Below, piece after piece: positions 18,401 to 28,400 of a stretch of 64,000 nucleotides of DNA. Under the pieces are notes generated by a model. The model worked only from the letters and a program-made list of their open reading frames with translations. It searched no databases and had not been told where the DNA came from. Within the stretch, counting starts at the first letter, position 1, and each line of letters opens with the position of its first letter. The translations under genes were made by a program, and so were the position numbers. The stretch is taken from assembly GCF_001592045.1 (NCBI RefSeq), contig NZ_BCWB01000038.1:62001-126000 (forward strand), in the 5' to 3' direction. The DNA comes from Thermobifida fusca NBRC 14071 = JCM 3263. Lineage in GTDB: Bacteria > Actinomycetota > Actinomycetes > Streptosporangiales > Streptosporangiaceae.

Positions 18401-21250
18401 ATGACCACCGTCGCATCCCACGAACACACCCCGCTCGCCCGGACCCTCGCCGTAGCCATCCGCGGCGACGTCGACTTCTCCCCCCTCGCCCGGGCGCTCT
18501 ACTCCGCTGACGCCTCCATCTACCGCCGCATCCCCCTCGGCGTCGTCTACCCCCGCCACACCGACGACATCGCCGCCACCGTCGAAATCTGCCGGGAAGC
18601 CGGAGTCGGCATCACCATGCGCGGCGGCGGCACCTCCTGCGGGGGACAAGCCCTCGGAACCGGCGTGGTCGTGGACACCTCCCGCTACTTCAACCGCATC
18701 CTCAGCGTGGACCCGGAAGCCCGCCGCGCCGTCGTCGAACCCGGGGTCGTCCTCGACACACTGCGCACCGCCGTCGCCCAGCACGGGCTCACCTTCGGCC
18801 CTGACCCCTCCACCCACAACCGGTGCACCCTCGGCGGCATGATCGGCAACAACGCCTGCGGCTCCCATTCAGTCGCCTGGGGCACCACCGCCGACAACAT
18901 CACCGCCCTGCACGTGGTCACCGCGGACGGCCGCCACCGCACCGTCACCGCCACCCAGATCACCACCCCCGACGGGCTGCCCGACCACGCCCTCATGGAC
19001 GGCTTGGACGCGGTCGCCGCTCACGCCCTCGCCCCCATCCGCACCGAACTCGGCCGCTACCGCAGACAAGTCTCCGGATACCCCCTGCAGCACCTGCTTC
19101 CGGAACGCCGCGACTACGCCAAAAGCCTCGTCGGCACCGAAGGCGGCTGCGCCATCACCACCTCAGCCACCCTCACCCTCGTGCCCGCCCCCAAAGCACG
19201 CGTCCTGCTCCTCGTTGGCTGCGCCGACCGCTACGCCGCCGCGGAAATCGCCCACGAATTCCTCGCCTACCGTCCGCTCACCGTGGAAGGCATGGACACC
19301 GAACTGCTCGGCCCGCGGGTAGCCGACCTGCCCGAAGGCGGCGCGTGGCTGTACGTGGAATTCGGTGGAGACACACCCGCCGAAGCCGAAGCCGCAGCCC
19401 GCCGCGCGGAACGCGCCTTCGCCGCCCACGTCCGCTCCACCCTCGTCGTCACCGACCCCGCGGACCGGGTCCGGCTGTGGCGGATCCGCGAAGACGCCGC
19501 TGGACTCGCCACCCGCCCGCCCAGCGGCGACGAAGCCTGGCCCGGCTGGGAGGACGCCTCCGTGCCCGCGGAAAACCTCGCCGCCTACCTCCGCGACTTC
19601 GACGCGCTCTGCCGCGACGAAGGACTGTCCGGCCCCGTCTACGGCCACTTTGGCGAAGGATGCCTGCACGTGCGGCTCAACGCCGACCTGACCAGCCCGG
19701 AAGGCGTGGCCCGCTACCGCCGGTTCGTTGAAGCCGCCTGCGACATCGTGGTCCGGCACGGCGGCGTGCCGTCTGGGGAGCACGGCGACGGGCAAGCCCG
19801 CTCCGAACTGCTCTCCCGCGTCTACTCGCCCGCCCTACTCAACGCGTTCGCCGACACCAAACACGTGTGGGACCCGCACAACCTGCTCAACCCGGGCGCG
19901 GTCGTGCGGCCCCGCCCGCTCGACGCCGACGTGCGGCCGCTCGCCATGGCCGCCCCGGTCCGCCCCGTCCTGCGGCTCGCCGAGGACCGCGACGACTTTG
20001 CGCGCGCCGTGCGCCGCTGCGTGGGCGTAGGCAAGTGCCGCGCCCACGCCGGGGCGATGTGCCCCAGCTACCAGGTGACCCGCGAGGAAAAAGACTCCAC
20101 CCGCGGCCGGGCCCGCGTCCTCGGCGAGATGCTCGCCGGGGAAGTGGTCACCGCCGGCTGGCGGTCCCCCGAAGTGCGCGAAGCCCTCGAACTGTGCCTG
20201 TCCTGCAAGGCGTGCGCTCGAGAATGCCCGGTCGGAGTGGACGTAGCCGCCTACAAGTCGGAGTTCCTCTACCACCACTACCGGCACCGGATCCGGCCGC
20301 GCGCCCACTACACGCTGGGCTGGCTGCCCGTGTGGCTGAAACCCGCCGGCGTGATGCCGGGCCTGGTCAACACGGTGGCCCGCTCCCCGCTCGCCGGGCT
20401 CCTCAAACGCGTCGCGGGAATCGACCGGAGACGCGATCTGCCCGTGTTCGCCACCCGCCGCCAACGTCGCGCCTCCGCCGCGGATCGGACCCCGCTGCGC
20501 CGCGGGTTCACCACAGACCAGCCGCGCGCCGTGCTGTGGACCGACAGTTTCACCCTCGCGTTCTTCCCGCAGGTGCTCGCGGACGGCCGCGCCGTGCTGC
20601 GGGACGCGGGCTGGGAAGTCGTGGACAGCCCGGCCCGGCTGTGCTGCGGGTTGACGTGGACGTCGACCGGACAACTCGGGGTGGCGCGGAGAGTAGCGGA
20701 GCGCACGGTGCGCGCCCTGCTGCCCGCGGTGCGCGCGGGCGCGGTCATCGTGGGCCTGGAACCCAGTTGCACCGAACAGTTGCGCCGCGAACTGCCGCGC
20801 CTGCTCGGTACCGACGAGGCCGCTGAAGTCGCTGGCGCGGTCCGCACGCTCGCCCAGGCGCTCACCGAGTTCACCCCCGACTGGGAGCCGCCCCGCATCA
20901 CCAGCCGGGTGATCGCTCAAGTGCACTGCCACCAGCACGCCGGATCCGGCTGGCACGCGGAACGAGCCCTGCTGGAACGGGCCGGAGCCACAGTGGAGGT
21001 GCCGCAGAACTCGTGTTGCGGCCTGGCCGGTGATTTCGGGTTCGTGGACGGCCACTACGAAGTGTCGCTGGCATGCGCGGAACAAGGACTGCTGCCCGCG
21101 GTGCGCGCCGCAGGAGCCGGGGACACGGTTCTCACCGAAGGGTTCAGCTGCCGACTGCAAGTCACCCAAGCCCACCCGGAGGCCCGGCCCGTCCACCTGG
21201 CGACCCTGCTCCGTAACGGCCGCGGCAGCCAAGCCACGGCCGGGCAGTGA
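18401..21250 (+). CDS. FAD-linked oxidase fused to an Fe-S/CCG domain protein
   Basis: A 949-residue flavo-iron-sulfur dehydrogenase of the D-lactate/glycolate dehydrogenase class (YdiJ-like fusion). The N-terminal half is a FAD_binding_4 domain (RGGGTSCGGQALG, NNACGSHS) plus a GlcD-type C-domain (GHFGEGCLHVRL, SGEHGDGQARSELL). Then come two 4Fe-4S clusters (CVGVGKCR...CPSY and CLSCKACARECPVG). CCG domains (PARLCCGLTW, NSCCGLAGDFGF) complete the heterodisulfide-reductase-like part. It oxidises a 2-hydroxy acid, probably at the membrane face. It is transcribed alone, and its leader contains the orphan CelR site 281 bases upstream. Confidence 0.9.
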   Translation: MTTVASHEHTPLARTLAVAIRGDVDFSPLARALYSADASIYRRIPLGVVYPRHTDDIAATVEICREAGVGITMRGGGTSCGGQALGTGVVVDTSRYFNRILSVDPEARRAVVEPGVVLDTLRTAVAQHGLTFGPDPSTHNRCTLGGMIGNNACGSHSVAWGTTADNITALHVVTADGRHRTVTATQITTPDGLPDHALMDGLDAVAAHALAPIRTELGRYRRQVSGYPLQHLLPERRDYAKSLVGTEGGCAITTSATLTLVPAPKARVLLLVGCADRYAAAEIAHEFLAYRPLTVEGMDTELLGPRVADLPEGGAWLYVEFGGDTPAEAEAAARRAERAFAAHVRSTLVVTDPADRVRLWRIREDAAGLATRPPSGDEAWPGWEDASVPAENLAAYLRDFDALCRDEGLSGPVYGHFGEGCLHVRLNADLTSPEGVARYRRFVEAACDIVVRHGGVPSGEHGDGQARSELLSRVYSPALLNAFADTKHVWDPHNLLNPGAVVRPRPLDADVRPLAMAAPVRPVLRLAEDRDDFARAVRRCVGVGKCRAHAGAMCPSYQVTREEKDSTRGRARVLGEMLAGEVVTAGWRSPEVREALELCLSCKACARECPVGVDVAAYKSEFLYHHYRHRIRPRAHYTLGWLPVWLKPAGVMPGLVNTVARSPLAGLLKRVAGIDRRRDLPVFATRRQRRASAADRTPLRRGFTTDQPRAVLWTDSFTLAFFPQVLADGRAVLRDAGWEVVDSPARLCCGLTWTSTGQLGVARRVAERTVRALLPAVRAGAVIVGLEPSCTEQLRRELPRLLGTDEAAEVAGAVRTLAQALTEFTPDWEPPRITSRVIAQVHCHQHAGSGWHAERALLERAGATVEVPQNSCCGLAGDFGFVDGHYEVSLACAEQGLLPAVRAAGAGDTVLTEGFSCRLQVTQAHPEARPVHLATLLRNGRGSQATAGQ

Positions 21251-21341
21251 CCTGTCGGTGTTCCGGCTTCAGCGGAACACCGCTGCCCGGGCCAGGTCCA
21301 TGGAATGCTCCCCCAGCCTGGAACCAGGGCGGGGAAACGCA

Positions 21342-21372
21342 GCGGCCCGCCGGGGATGCCCCGGCGGGCCGC
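21342..21372. terminator. bidirectional terminator hairpin
   Basis: A perfect 14-bp stem (21342-21355 with 21359-21372) with loop ATG, between the convergent oxidoreductase and STAND genes. Confidence 0.85.
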
Positions 21373-21454
21373 CCCAACCTTTAACTACCTGCCAGTAACT
21401 CGTCACTGGACTGACCAGGGCGTGTCACGCACCAGGGTGTGCCGCAGTGGATTG

Positions 21455-24178
21455 CTATTTCTGGCTCTGGCGGCGCAGTTGGCGCGCCCGCACGAACGCT
21501 TTCAGCGCCTTGATGATGCGCCCGGATCCCAACAGAGTCAGCCCCATCCCGGCCCATGCTTCCGCTTCACCCTTGGTGTCTCCGATCTGCTGGAACAGTT
21601 CTTGGGCGCGGGTGACAGCCTTGAGGGCTTCTTCAGGCCGATTCGCTTGGCCGAGCGCTGCGGCAAGACCACTCCAGGCCTGCGCTTCACTCTGGATGTC
21701 CCCGGCCTGCTGGAACAGTTCTTGGGCGCGGGTGAAAGCCTCGGCAGCGTCCTCACCCCGACCCGCACCAATCAGCGCTGTGCCGAGGCCAGCACACGCT
21801 TCCGCTTCACCACGGGCGTCCGTGGTTTGGCGGAACAGCGTGCGGGCGCGAGTGAGCGTGTCGACGGCTTCCGTAAACTCACCTGAAGCAAGCTGGGACA
21901 TGCCAAGGGCAGCCAGCTCCGGTGCTCCAAGGGCGGCGCCTTCTTCCTGCCCTAGCAAGTCACGGACATGGTCGGCGGCCTTGACGGCTTCTTCCGTCTG
22001 TCCTGTTTTCCGCAGTGCCTCCGCGAGGCCAGCCCATGCCTGTGCTTCGCCTTGGGTGTCCTCGGTGCGCTGGAACAGCTCTCGAGCGTGGGTGAAAGCG
22101 TCGATAGCCTCCTTCGGCCGGTTCGCTTGGTTGAGCGCTGTGCCGAGGAGCACCCATGTCTGTGCCTCGGCGTGTGCGTCCCCGGTGCGCTGAAACAGCT
22201 CTTGGGCGCGGGTGAGCGACTTGATGGCGTGCTCAAACCGGCTCATACCGAGCAGGGTGAGGCCACGGCAGGACAATACTTGCGCTTCCCCGTAAGGGTC
22301 TGCGGTCTGCTCGAGCAGAGCATGGGCGCGGTCTAAAGCGTCGAGGGCTTCCTTAAAGCGGCCCATACTCTGGAGCGCGAGACCGACACCGGTGAGCGCC
22401 GGCACCCCGCTGCGAGGATCTGTGATACGCCCCAGCAGGTTGGAGGCGTTCGTGAACGCCTCAAGAGCGTCGTCGAGCTGACGCGCTTGCTGCCGTGCTC
22501 CACCAAGCCCGGTCAACGCTTCCACTTCGCCAAGGGTGTTCCCGGTTTGGCGGAACAGGTCGCGGGCACGAGTGAACGCTGCGCCGCCCTCCTCGGGGCG
22601 GCGCATGCCTACCAAGGCAAGGCCGAGAGCGAGCCATGCCTGCGCTTCTGCGTTCGGGTTGTCGGTGGCGTGCGCAACAGCTTGAGCAGAGCGGGAAACC
22701 TGTTCCAACTCCCCGAAACGACGCCTGAGGTCCAGGTACTTGGTCAAGAGCAGGGGGAGAAGAACCGCTGCGTCGGTGTGGTCGAGGGTGGGGGCAGCGA
22801 GCGCGGCAGCTACCAGAGTGGCCTGCTCGTTGTCCAGCCAGGCCAGCGCCTCCTCCCGGCGGGCGAACCGGTTGGAAACCTCTTGACTGGGTGGGGCTTT
22901 CAAATGGGTGTCCGCAGCGTGAGCCGTGGTCACGTAGTAGTCCAACAGTCGGGTAAGAGCCTGGTCGCGGTCGGCAGGCGGTTGGGGGTGGCTGGCAGCG
23001 TAGTCGATGAGCAGGTCATGCGCTCCCCACCGGTCCTCGCTGGCGTGTTGGAGCAGGTGCACGGCCACCAGTTCTTCAAGCACTTCTTCCACGGCGTCTT
23101 CGTCAAGGCCGGTGAGTACCGCGGCGGCGGACGTGGAAATAGTCGGGCCTGGGCTGGAAGCCGTAAGAAGGAAAACTCGTGCTTCGTCGTCGGTCAGTTG
23201 TGCGAGGGAGGTGTCGAAGACCGCTCGGAGAATCCGTGTTTGACTCGCGTCTCGGCTGAGGTCGTGGATCTTGTCCACTCGCGAGGCCGCTTTTTTGAGC
23301 CGTTGCACCAGGCGGGCAGGGGTGAGTTGGGGAGTACGAGCGAGTTGTGCGGCAACGATCTCCAACGCCAACGGCAGATAGCCGCACACCTCAGCTAGTT
23401 GCCGCAAGCCCTCAGTGTCGCGGGTGCGCGCATCGTCTTCCTTGAGGATGCTGGCCACCAGTTCCACGGCCGCATCGGCGGTGAGAACGTCCAGGTCAAT
23501 GTGGTGGGCACCGGTCAAAGAGTGCAGGCTGCTGCGGCTCGTGGCTACCAGCCGGTGATTGCCGGGACCGGGAAGCAGGGGGCGCACCTGCTCGGCGCTC
23601 TGAGCGTTATCTACCACCACCAGCACCGGTCGGCCGCGCGGGTCGTTGCGGGACAGTTCCGTCAGAGCTGACCGGTAGAACGCGGCGCGCTCCTCAAGCT
23701 CCGCGGGGATCTCCTCGGGGGCGATACCCATTTGGCGCAGCAGCACGTCTAAGGCTGCGCCTGCGGACAGGGGTACGGCGCCGGGGGTGTAGCCGCGTAG
23801 GTCCACGAACAGTTCCGCGCAGAACCATTCACGCTGGTGGGCTATCCGTCCTGCGGAGGCGACCAGAGCGGTTTTACCCACTCCTCCCATGCCCGCCAGC
23901 GCGGACACCACGACGCTTGAGGACGTTTCGTCCTCCTCCTGGTGAGAAGCGGTGGGGTCAAGCCAGCTCAGCAGAGTGTCCACTTCGTGCTGGCGGCCTA
24001 CCAGGGCCGGGGGAGGGGCGGGGAGGGAGAACTTCGCGGTGGGGCGGGACCGATGGAGATAAAAGTGAAAATTGTTCTCTTTTGTGATCTGTTGGCCAAT
24101 AACGTTGTTGCCAGCCTGGGCCTTTATAATTTTGATATGGGCTGGGGTAGAGTTCGGTGTGGACCCGGTGTCGCTCAC
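21455..24178 (-). CDS. STAND NTPase: NB-ARC plus TPR array with an N-terminal AGxxVIGxQ motif
   Basis: A 907-residue NLR-like signalling ATPase. Residues 15-40 form a short Asn/Gln-rich motif, IIKAQAGNNVIGQQIT followed by NNFHFYL. The NB-ARC ATPase has Walker A GMGGVGKTAL (Lys102), Walker B VLVVVD (Asp190), sensor ATSRS and the GYLPLAL motif. After a winged-helix-like region (about 330-400), roughly ten TPR repeats of about 40 residues run from about 480 to the end (consensus AEAWxGLGxAL...AFTRAQELFQQTGD). Its ATG overlaps the stop of the upstream membrane protein, which carries a similar AGxxVIGxQxT motif at its C-terminus. The pair probably acts as sensor (TPR), switch (NB-ARC) and membrane effector; that role is inferred. 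Confidence 0.88.
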   Translation of the reverse strand: MSDTGSTPNSTPAHIKIIKAQAGNNVIGQQITKENNFHFYLHRSRPTAKFSLPAPPPALVGRQHEVDTLLSWLDPTASHQEEDETSSSVVVSALAGMGGVGKTALVASAGRIAHQREWFCAELFVDLRGYTPGAVPLSAGAALDVLLRQMGIAPEEIPAELEERAAFYRSALTELSRNDPRGRPVLVVVDNAQSAEQVRPLLPGPGNHRLVATSRSSLHSLTGAHHIDLDVLTADAAVELVASILKEDDARTRDTEGLRQLAEVCGYLPLALEIVAAQLARTPQLTPARLVQRLKKAASRVDKIHDLSRDASQTRILRAVFDTSLAQLTDDEARVFLLTASSPGPTISTSAAAVLTGLDEDAVEEVLEELVAVHLLQHASEDRWGAHDLLIDYAASHPQPPADRDQALTRLLDYYVTTAHAADTHLKAPPSQEVSNRFARREEALAWLDNEQATLVAAALAAPTLDHTDAAVLLPLLLTKYLDLRRRFGELEQVSRSAQAVAHATDNPNAEAQAWLALGLALVGMRRPEEGGAAFTRARDLFRQTGNTLGEVEALTGLGGARQQARQLDDALEAFTNASNLLGRITDPRSGVPALTGVGLALQSMGRFKEALDALDRAHALLEQTADPYGEAQVLSCRGLTLLGMSRFEHAIKSLTRAQELFQRTGDAHAEAQTWVLLGTALNQANRPKEAIDAFTHARELFQRTEDTQGEAQAWAGLAEALRKTGQTEEAVKAADHVRDLLGQEEGAALGAPELAALGMSQLASGEFTEAVDTLTRARTLFRQTTDARGEAEACAGLGTALIGAGRGEDAAEAFTRAQELFQQAGDIQSEAQAWSGLAAALGQANRPEEALKAVTRAQELFQQIGDTKGEAEAWAGMGLTLLGSGRIIKALKAFVRARQLRRQSQK

Positions 24179-24576
24179 TTGCGCTCCTTCCGGGACTGAG
24201 TGGTCTGCTTTCCGATGACGTCCTTTCCGGCCTCGATGCCGCGCATGTGGATGTAGTCTCCGCCCGGGGAGGTGTCGGGACCGGTTTTGCCTTTCACGGA
24301 GCGCCCGGCTTTCACGCTTACGAACTTGATGACATCGCCGTTCCCGCTTTTCTTGCCTTTCCCCTCAGGGGAAGCAGGAGGAGGCCACAAAGCCACCACC
24401 AGGCCTGCTACTGCCACCACGAAAGAGGCGATAGCAGAGAATTGGCTGAGCTCGTTGAGCCCGCCTAGGCCAGGCACGAAACGGGCAAGCGCCCACAGTC
24501 CGGCCAGTATCACCGCAACAACAACAAGGATTGTCACCCAAAGCCATTTGCGCTTCATACGGAGATGGTTCCCCAT
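24175..24576 (-). CDS. two-helix membrane protein with STAND-associated C-terminal motif
   Basis: A 133-residue protein. It has two membrane helices (about residues 11-33 and 45-65), a Lys-rich linker, and a C-terminal tail with two copies of a small motif: VSVKAGRSVKGKTG (86-99) and RGIEAGKDVIGKQTT (112-126). The second aligns with IIKAQAGNNVIGQQIT of the STAND protein (A-G-x-x-V-I-G-x-Q-x-T). It overlaps the STAND gene by four bases and precedes it. By analogy with bacterial NLR systems in which a short amyloid-like motif links receptor and effector, it may be the membrane-damaging effector. No other domain is recognised. Met7 is an alternative start. Confidence 0.7.
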   Translation of the reverse strand: MGNHLRMKRKWLWVTILVVVAVILAGLWALARFVPGLGGLNELSQFSAIASFVVAVAGLVVALWPPPASPEGKGKKSGNGDVIKFVSVKAGRSVKGKTGPDTSPGGDYIHMRGIEAGKDVIGKQTTQSRKERK

Positions 24577-24945
24577 CCTCAGCTGACTATGGACATGTCG
24601 CCGTAGTTTTTGTGCGCAACTGATACACGGTCGAAATCAGCAGACGAGCACAGTTTGACCCCGCTGTCTTCTACGCAAGGAAAAGGTGGATCAACGGCCG
24701 GCAGGGACCCGGCTTCAGGTGCGACCGGAATAGCGGGGCGGCTATCGGCCACTATTCGCAGTACTGGTCTCACCGAAGGTTCCGGCGCGGCCGCACGCCA
24801 CCCAGACCCGCCTAAGGCCAATCCCGTCCACGTGGCGCCCCTGTTCTCTAAGCGTCGCAGTTGCGCACAGCCACAGGCGGACAAGGACCTGCTCTGTCGT
24901 GCACCGCGCGAGGAACCAGAACCGAAGCCGTGAGGCACAAGAAAA
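24577..24945. other. upstream region of the STAND operon, no gene seen
   Basis: About 370 bases with no convincing gene on either strand; the frames present lack ribosome sites and recognisable proteins. It must contain the promoter of the leftward STAND operon, but I could not fix the hexamers. Confidence 0.4.
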
Positions 24946-24971
24946 GGCGGGGATCCAGAAAAATCCCCGCC
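24946..24971 (-). terminator. rho-independent terminator reading leftward
   Basis: GGCGGGGAT (24946-24954) pairs with ATCCCCGCC (24963-24971). On the minus strand the stem is followed by TTTTC, so it stops leftward transcripts. It lies between the STAND operon and the rightward monooxygenase. Confidence 0.75.
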
Positions 24972-24995
24972 ACTGCCAATGTACGACACACCCCA

Positions 24996-25013
24996 GGGCT
25001 TGCGGCAAGACCC
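24996..25013. promoter_or_regulatory. probable rifamycin-associated element (RAE)
   Basis: GGGCTTGCGGCAAGACCC is an inverted repeat (GGGCTTGC/GCAAGACCC with one mismatch) 60 bases before the monooxygenase start. It matches, as I recall it, the RAE motif that lies upstream of rifampicin-inducible resistance genes such as rox, rgt and helR in actinomycetes. Confidence 0.75.
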
Positions 25014-25058
25014 CGGGTATGCCGCAGAATCGCTGGCCTGGACTGGGACACGCGTTGA

Positions 25059-26501
<1,443 letters not shown>

Positions 26502-26582
26502 TCCGGAGTGCCGGACGGCCCCGCAGCAAAGCAGTCCTCCAATGCCACGGCAACCGGTTGTCGCGGCAGAGCCAAGGCCGCG

Positions 26583-26608
26583 CCGGGGACCTGCCGTTCT
26601 TCCCCCGG
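26583..26608. terminator. possible terminator between rox and the accessory genes
   Basis: CCGGGG (26583-26588) pairs with CCCCGG (26603-26608) between the convergent genes. It is short and not decisive. Confidence 0.35.
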
Positions 26609-26630
26609 TCGGCGGCTGCCGGAAGGGGGG

Positions 26631-27182
26631 TCAGAGTTCAGGACCGCGGTCTTTGCTGCGGTGTGGGGTGTCAAGGTTGCGGCGCGGGGCAGGAGCCTGG
26701 GACCGGCCGTGTGCGCGTGTCCCAGGCGGGACCATCCCTTGCTGAGCCTGCCGTACCGCTTCGAATGCTTTGGCAATCGTTGGGTTCTGTATTTCGAGCC
26801 CTGCTTCGTTGTCGAGGGTGAGGGACTGTCCTGCGCCTTTGCGCTGATAGACGGGCTGTCCGGTTTTGCGGCTGCTGATAGTGAGCGTCCCGTCGGGAAG
26901 GGCTTCAATGGTGTTTCCCTTGGTCACCGCCAGGATTCTGCCGTCGGCGGTGTATTCCGTGAAGTCTTCCCTGGGCGGGTACATACGGCCGTCGAACTTC
27001 AGGCCGGGGTTGGGGTTTTTGGGGACGCCGCTGTATTCGTCTTCGACTTCTTCCAGGACGGTGTTGAGGCGGTCGAAAGCTTCCTGAGCGGTGGTGGGCG
27101 GCGGCATTTGGTCGAGACGCTGGTAGACCAGGGCGAGGCGTTCTTTGAGGGAAAGAGGGCTAGGGGTGTCTTGTTCCGGCAT
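26631..27182 (-). CDS. unknown protein with a tail shared with the zeta-toxin gene
   Basis: A 183-residue protein I do not recognise. An N-terminal helical part (LKERLALVYQRLDQMPPPTT) precedes a compact beta-rich middle (FDGRMYPPREDF, DGRILAVTKGNTIEALPDGT, SRKTGQPVYQR). The C-terminus AVRQAQQGMVPP followed by a basic, Pro-rich stretch ending HRSKDRGPEL resembles the tail of the zeta-like toxin at 28401 (AVKRAQQGVAPP ... REKDPGLER). It lies 24 bases after the 90-residue gene and is probably cotranscribed with it. The AAAGAGA ribosome site is plausible. It may belong to the mobile accessory island. Confidence 0.6.
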   Translation of the reverse strand: MPEQDTPSPLSLKERLALVYQRLDQMPPPTTAQEAFDRLNTVLEEVEDEYSGVPKNPNPGLKFDGRMYPPREDFTEYTADGRILAVTKGNTIEALPDGTLTISSRKTGQPVYQRKGAGQSLTLDNEAGLEIQNPTIAKAFEAVRQAQQGMVPPGTRAHGRSQAPAPRRNLDTPHRSKDRGPEL

Positions 27183-27206
27183 ATGCGGTCTCTTTCCTGG
27201 AGTGGA

Positions 27207-27479
27207 TTAAGGGGCGAGGAGGGCGTTGCGGGCGATATCGAGCGCTGTGGAGAAGGAGTCGGTGACGGTGTCGTGTCCGGCCATAGCGGTGGCCTCGTCA
27301 GGGTCGATGGACACACCCCACTCGCCGCTAGGGGTGCCGTCGATGACTGCGGTACGGCCCTGGGCACGCAGGGTGATGGAGACGGCGCCGGAGCTGAAGG
27401 TGTGGACTTGGCGGTCGATGGCAGGGCCAAAAACAGCGGTGATGGAAGCGTGGATGTCGTGGGGGGTTGGCACGGCCAT
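27207..27479 (-). CDS. unknown 90-residue protein
   Basis: Begins MAVPTPHDIHASITAVFG with GAGGAGAAAGCC upstream on its strand as a ribosome site. The sequence alternates beta-like strands (AVSITLRAQGRTAVIDG) with a C-terminal helix (DSFSTALDIARNALL). It has no cysteines, membrane helices or known motifs. It is the first gene of a leftward pair with the 183-residue protein. Small alpha/beta proteins of this kind in accessory islands are sometimes immunity or antitoxin proteins, but nothing here shows that. Confidence 0.6.
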   Translation of the reverse strand: MAVPTPHDIHASITAVFGPAIDRQVHTFSSGAVSITLRAQGRTAVIDGTPSGEWGVSIDPDEATAMAGHDTVTDSFSTALDIARNALLAP

Positions 27480-28007
27480 GGCTTTCTCCTCAGACGGTGG
27501 TTAAGTGACGTGAATATCGACTTGATGACCAGTCAGGATCGGTAAGGACATGGTGTTCAGGGGAGCGGGGCGGATGGGACGAACTTCCGTTGGTGTGAAA
27601 ACCGGACCGGATGATACCGGTGTGGCGGTTAGGGGCGTCGAGTAGATTTCGAAGACCGTTCCATTCCCGAGCGCGGCGGCATAGTGCCGGGCTCTCGGCT
27701 GTGCGATTCCCCTTGAAAACGCAGTCCTAGGTGCTGTATCAGGCGTGGCATTCCTCCATACGGTCGCTGTCGATCACCACAGGAGTGCACCGCCCAGGGG
27801 GTGGTGTCGCCCTACGGACCCGTTCGGGGCCGATGGTGGGCCGGAGCACCAACGTGCCTATCGTTGCTAGTTCTTTTGGAGCGTCGGCCGGTAGGGGTAT
27901 GGCCGGAACCGGTCAACTTTGACGTCCAGTTTTGTGGCGTTATTTCTGTTTTGTAGTGATATCTGGGCGAGTGTGTGGGTAGGGTGGCGTCGATACGATC
28001 CTTTTCC
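27480..28007. other. gene-free stretch between divergent accessory genes
   Basis: About 530 bases without a convincing gene, less GC-rich than its surroundings near 27920-27960. It contains the inverted repeat ACCGG-N6-CCGGT (27606-27621). It should hold the promoters for the leftward unknown pair and the rightward toxin-antitoxin pair. Confidence 0.4.
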
Positions 28008-28027
28008 GCACATGTTCGAAAGTGTGC
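28008..28027. promoter_or_regulatory. candidate operator of the toxin-antitoxin pair
   Basis: GCACA-TG-TTCGAA-AG-TGTGC is a 20-bp palindrome broken only at two positions on each side of the TTCGAA core. It lies 78 bases upstream of the antitoxin-like gene, a natural place for autoregulation. Confidence 0.45.
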
Positions 28028-28104
28028 TGGAGAGGCATGCGGGACTGGCGCCACTCGTTGAACGGCGCACCCTCATGCCGAGGCTGGAAGAAAAGGAGTA
28101 GAAC

Positions 28105-28389
28105 ATGGACCACACATGGAAGGGCAGAAGCGACAAAGAAGTCCTCTACGACGAAGACACTTCTGACGAAGTGATCCGAGATGTCCTTGACCATACTTCT
28201 GCAAGGCTGAGTGCAGCCCTGGCGCGCAAAGCGGAAAAGATCGAAGACCCCAAGGCCAGGGAGGAAATTAAAGAGCGCTCAATAGAAGTGTGGCAGATTC
28301 AAAACAATCTTGGTCTGAGTCGAGAGCAGATGGTCGAGAAAATTCTGAGGATGCGCGAAGAGCTGGACGAGATTAAGAACGAAGGCTGA
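28105..28389 (+). CDS. probable antitoxin of the zeta-like toxin
   Basis: A 94-residue, highly charged, all-helical protein (DEVIRDVLDHTSARLSAALARKAEKI, REEIKERSIEVWQ, LDEIKNEG). It is preceded by a strong AAGGAG site and followed 11 bases later by the zeta-like toxin gene, the usual order in epsilon/zeta systems. Size and helical content fit an epsilon-type neutralising antitoxin, though the sequence is not recognisably epsilon. The gene is clearly less GC-rich than the surrounding DNA, which suggests transfer. Confidence 0.65.
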   Translation: MDHTWKGRSDKEVLYDEDTSDEVIRDVLDHTSARLSAALARKAEKIEDPKAREEIKERSIEVWQIQNNLGLSREQMVEKILRMREELDEIKNEG

Positions 28390-28400
28390 GAGCCTGGGGA

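Noticed and set aside
28008-28027. LexA/SOS box
   Set aside because: The core TTCGAA is present, but the TCGAAC-N4-GTTCGA pattern of actinobacterial LexA sites is not.
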